Shown here: piece by piece, positions 4,530 through 5,845 of the stretch
How the letters are laid out: each line of letters starts with the position of its first letter
Numbering within the stretch: the stretch's first letter is position 1
Assembly: GCA_020072905.1 (NCBI GenBank)
Contig: JAIQGB010000291.1
Coordinates: 1-5,845, forward strand
Reading direction: 5' to 3'
DNA length: 5,845 bases
Origin: Terriglobia bacterium
GTDB lineage: Bacteria; Acidobacteriota; Terriglobia; UBA7540
Position numbers and translations under genes: made by a program
The notes under the pieces: generated by a model
What the model was told of the DNA's origin: nothing
What the model saw: the letters and a program-made list of their open reading frames with translations, nothing else
Databases searched by the model: none

Positions 4530-5845
4530 TCAGCGTTGTGCAGCTCTGGGAGCCTGCGCTGGCGGCTGCCCAGGTGCGGAGGGCTTGGCGGTAGCCGGCG
4601 AGGCCGCCGGCGGCGCGATCTGCTTGGCCGGTTGCGTGGCCCCGGGAGAAGGCGCGCCGGACGAGGATTTCGAGTTCGCGCTTCCGCCTGCAGAAGCCGC
4701 CGGGGCAGGCGTTGCGGGCTTGGGTTGCGGGGGACTGGTGACTGGCTTGGGGGTGGCGCTGCTGCCCGCGGCATTGCCGCTGCCCGTGCCCGGCCCGGAC
4801 GGGGAACTCCCGGTTTGCGGTTCCTTTCCGCTCGGTGCGCCCGGCGGAGGCGTCTCACGCGCTCCCTCGCCGGCCGCTGGCCCGCCGGTCGCGAGCAATC
4901 GTTCTGCGCCGGCGCTCGCCAGGATTTCCTTGACTTGGTCGGGGCTGGTCAGCAACGGCGAGTCCGGGAAGTTTCCCACAGTCTGATCTTTCAGGGCCGC
5001 TTCCATGAACTCCATCCAGATGGGCAGCGCGGCTTTGGCGCCTTCCTCCTTGGGGCCCAGCGAGCGGTGATCGTCGAAGCCCACCCAGACGCCGCAGGCG
5101 ATCTCGGGTGAAAAGCCGAGAAACCACGCATCCGCAAAGTCATTGGTAGTTCCCGTCTTGCCGGCCAGCGGATACTTCATGGCGAGCGCCTTGGCGCGGG
5201 TGGCGGTTCCCGACATGAAGACCTCGCGCAGCATGGACGTCTCGAGTCGTGCGATGGGGGCGGGCAGGACGTCCGTGACCTCCGGCGCAAAATCGTCGAT
5301 GACCCGTCCGTCGTAGTTGGTCACGCGCTCGATCATGCGGGGAGAAATGTGCACGCCGTCATCGGGGAAAGTAGTGAAGGCGGAGGTGTGCTCGAGGAGC
5401 GTCAGGTCGGAAGCGCCGAGCGCCAACGGCAGGTTGGGTACCAGACGCGAGGTGATGCCGAACTTGCGGCAGAGTTTGATGACCTTGTCCACGCCGATGC
5501 CCGCGAGCAGCCGCACGGCGGGGATGTTGCGCGATTCGGCGAGCGCGTGCAGCAAGGTAATTGTTCCCAGGTACTTGTTATCGTAGTTGTGCGGCGACCA
5601 CAGACCCGAAGAGGACGGGTAGCTGATCGGGGCGTCGACGATGGTGTCGAAGGGGCTGGCGCCGTCCAGCAGCGCCTGTGCATAAACGTAAATCTTGAAC
5701 GAGGAGCCCGATTGCCGTTCGGCCTGCCGCGCGCGGTTGAACTTGCTCTCGTCGAAGTCGTAGCCGCCCACCATGGCGCGGATGGCGCCGGAAGGGTTCG
5801 AGATGACCACCAGCGCGCCCTGCACTTGCGGCCGCTGGTCGAGCG
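4530..5845 (-). CDS. Class A penicillin-binding protein, transpeptidase domain and tail (5' end beyond the right edge)
   Basis: Bifunctional peptidoglycan synthase of the PBP1A type; the glycosyltransferase part lies outside the window. The visible 437 codons read through to the edge in frame (LDQRPQVQGALVVISNPSG). Transpeptidase motifs are all present: SSFK with catalytic Ser at 5703-5705 and Lys at 5694-5696, SRN at 5526-5534, and KTGT with Lys at 5157-5159. ADAWFLGFSPEIACGVWVG downstream of KTG is also typical. From about 4889 to the stop, some 119 residues are low-complexity Pro/Ala/Ser/Gly with scattered Lys, presumably a disordered periplasmic tail. The gene is convergent with thiL. The name mrcA/ponA is possible but not assigned, because the N-terminal part is unseen. 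In the GC-rich tail region, long open frames on the other strand are by-products. Confidence 0.93.
   Translation of the reverse strand, partial: LDQRPQVQGALVVISNPSGAIRAMVGGYDFDESKFNRARQAERQSGSSFKIYVYAQALLDGASPFDTIVDAPISYPSSSGLWSPHNYDNKYLGTITLLHALAESRNIPAVRLLAGIGVDKVIKLCRKFGITSRLVPNLPLALGASDLTLLEHTSAFTTFPDDGVHISPRMIERVTNYDGRVIDDFAPEVTDVLPAPIARLETSMLREVFMSGTATRAKALAMKYPLAGKTGTTNDFADAWFLGFSPEIACGVWVGFDDHRSLGPKEEGAKAALPIWMEFMEAALKDQTVGNFPDSPLLTSPDQVKEILASAGAERLLATGGPAAGEGARETPPPGAPSGKEPQTGSSPSGPGTGSGNAAGSSATPKPVTSPPQPKPATPAPAASAGGSANSKSSSGAPSPGATQPAKQIAPPAASPATAKPSAPGQPPAQAPRAAQR

Noticed and set aside
4215..5111. Plus-strand open frame of 298 codons
   Set aside because: It overlaps the thiL end and the PBP gene, both secure by motif. 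Arg/Gly-rich composition is typical of an antisense frame in GC-rich coding DNA.

Overview
The window most likely comes from a GC-rich member of the Acidobacteriota. This rests on the EF-Tu N-terminus, the style of the membrane-anchored M23 peptidase N-terminus (KKFYTFLVFPGGHGKLHKI) and high-GC codon use in thiL. It is family-level recognition from memory, not a search result, so the phylum is only moderately certain.

Layout. Positions 1-1862 on the minus strand form a tRNA-tuf operon. A strong sigma70-type promoter (TTGCAA-17-TATAAT, 1878-1906) drives tRNA-Thr(TGT), tRNA-Tyr(GTA), tRNA-Gly(TCC), tRNA-Thr(GGT), then two unrecognised small ORFs, then tuf (EF-Tu), which runs off the left edge. 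The tRNA order and anticodons equal those of the E. coli thrU-tyrU-glyT-thrT-tufB operon. The difference is that about 0.8 kb with two unknown ORFs lies between the last tRNA and tuf. This segment is bracketed by a 15-bp direct repeat of the tRNA-Thr 3' end, the signature left by insertion at a tRNA 3' end. Two of the tRNA spacers each hold a long imperfect hairpin whose arms are four tandem 7-bp units; the two spacers use unrelated heptamers.

Positions 2119-3142 hold a minus-strand M23 (LytM-type) endopeptidase with a membrane anchor and coiled coil, plus its own promoter. A divergent region of about 350 bp follows (3143-3498). It holds little that is certain: two hairpins and a doubtful 83-codon ORF. 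Then comes thiL (thiamine-monophosphate kinase, plus strand, 3499-4524). It converges, with a gap of only 5 bp, on a class A penicillin-binding protein gene (minus strand, 4530 to beyond the right edge), of which the transpeptidase domain and a low-complexity tail are visible.

Functionally this is mostly housekeeping: translation (tRNAs, EF-Tu), cell-wall synthesis and remodelling (class A PBP, M23 peptidase) and thiamine diphosphate synthesis (ThiL). The unusual part is the repeat-bracketed pair of unknown genes in the tRNA-tuf operon, where they would be co-transcribed with one of the most highly expressed genes of the cell.
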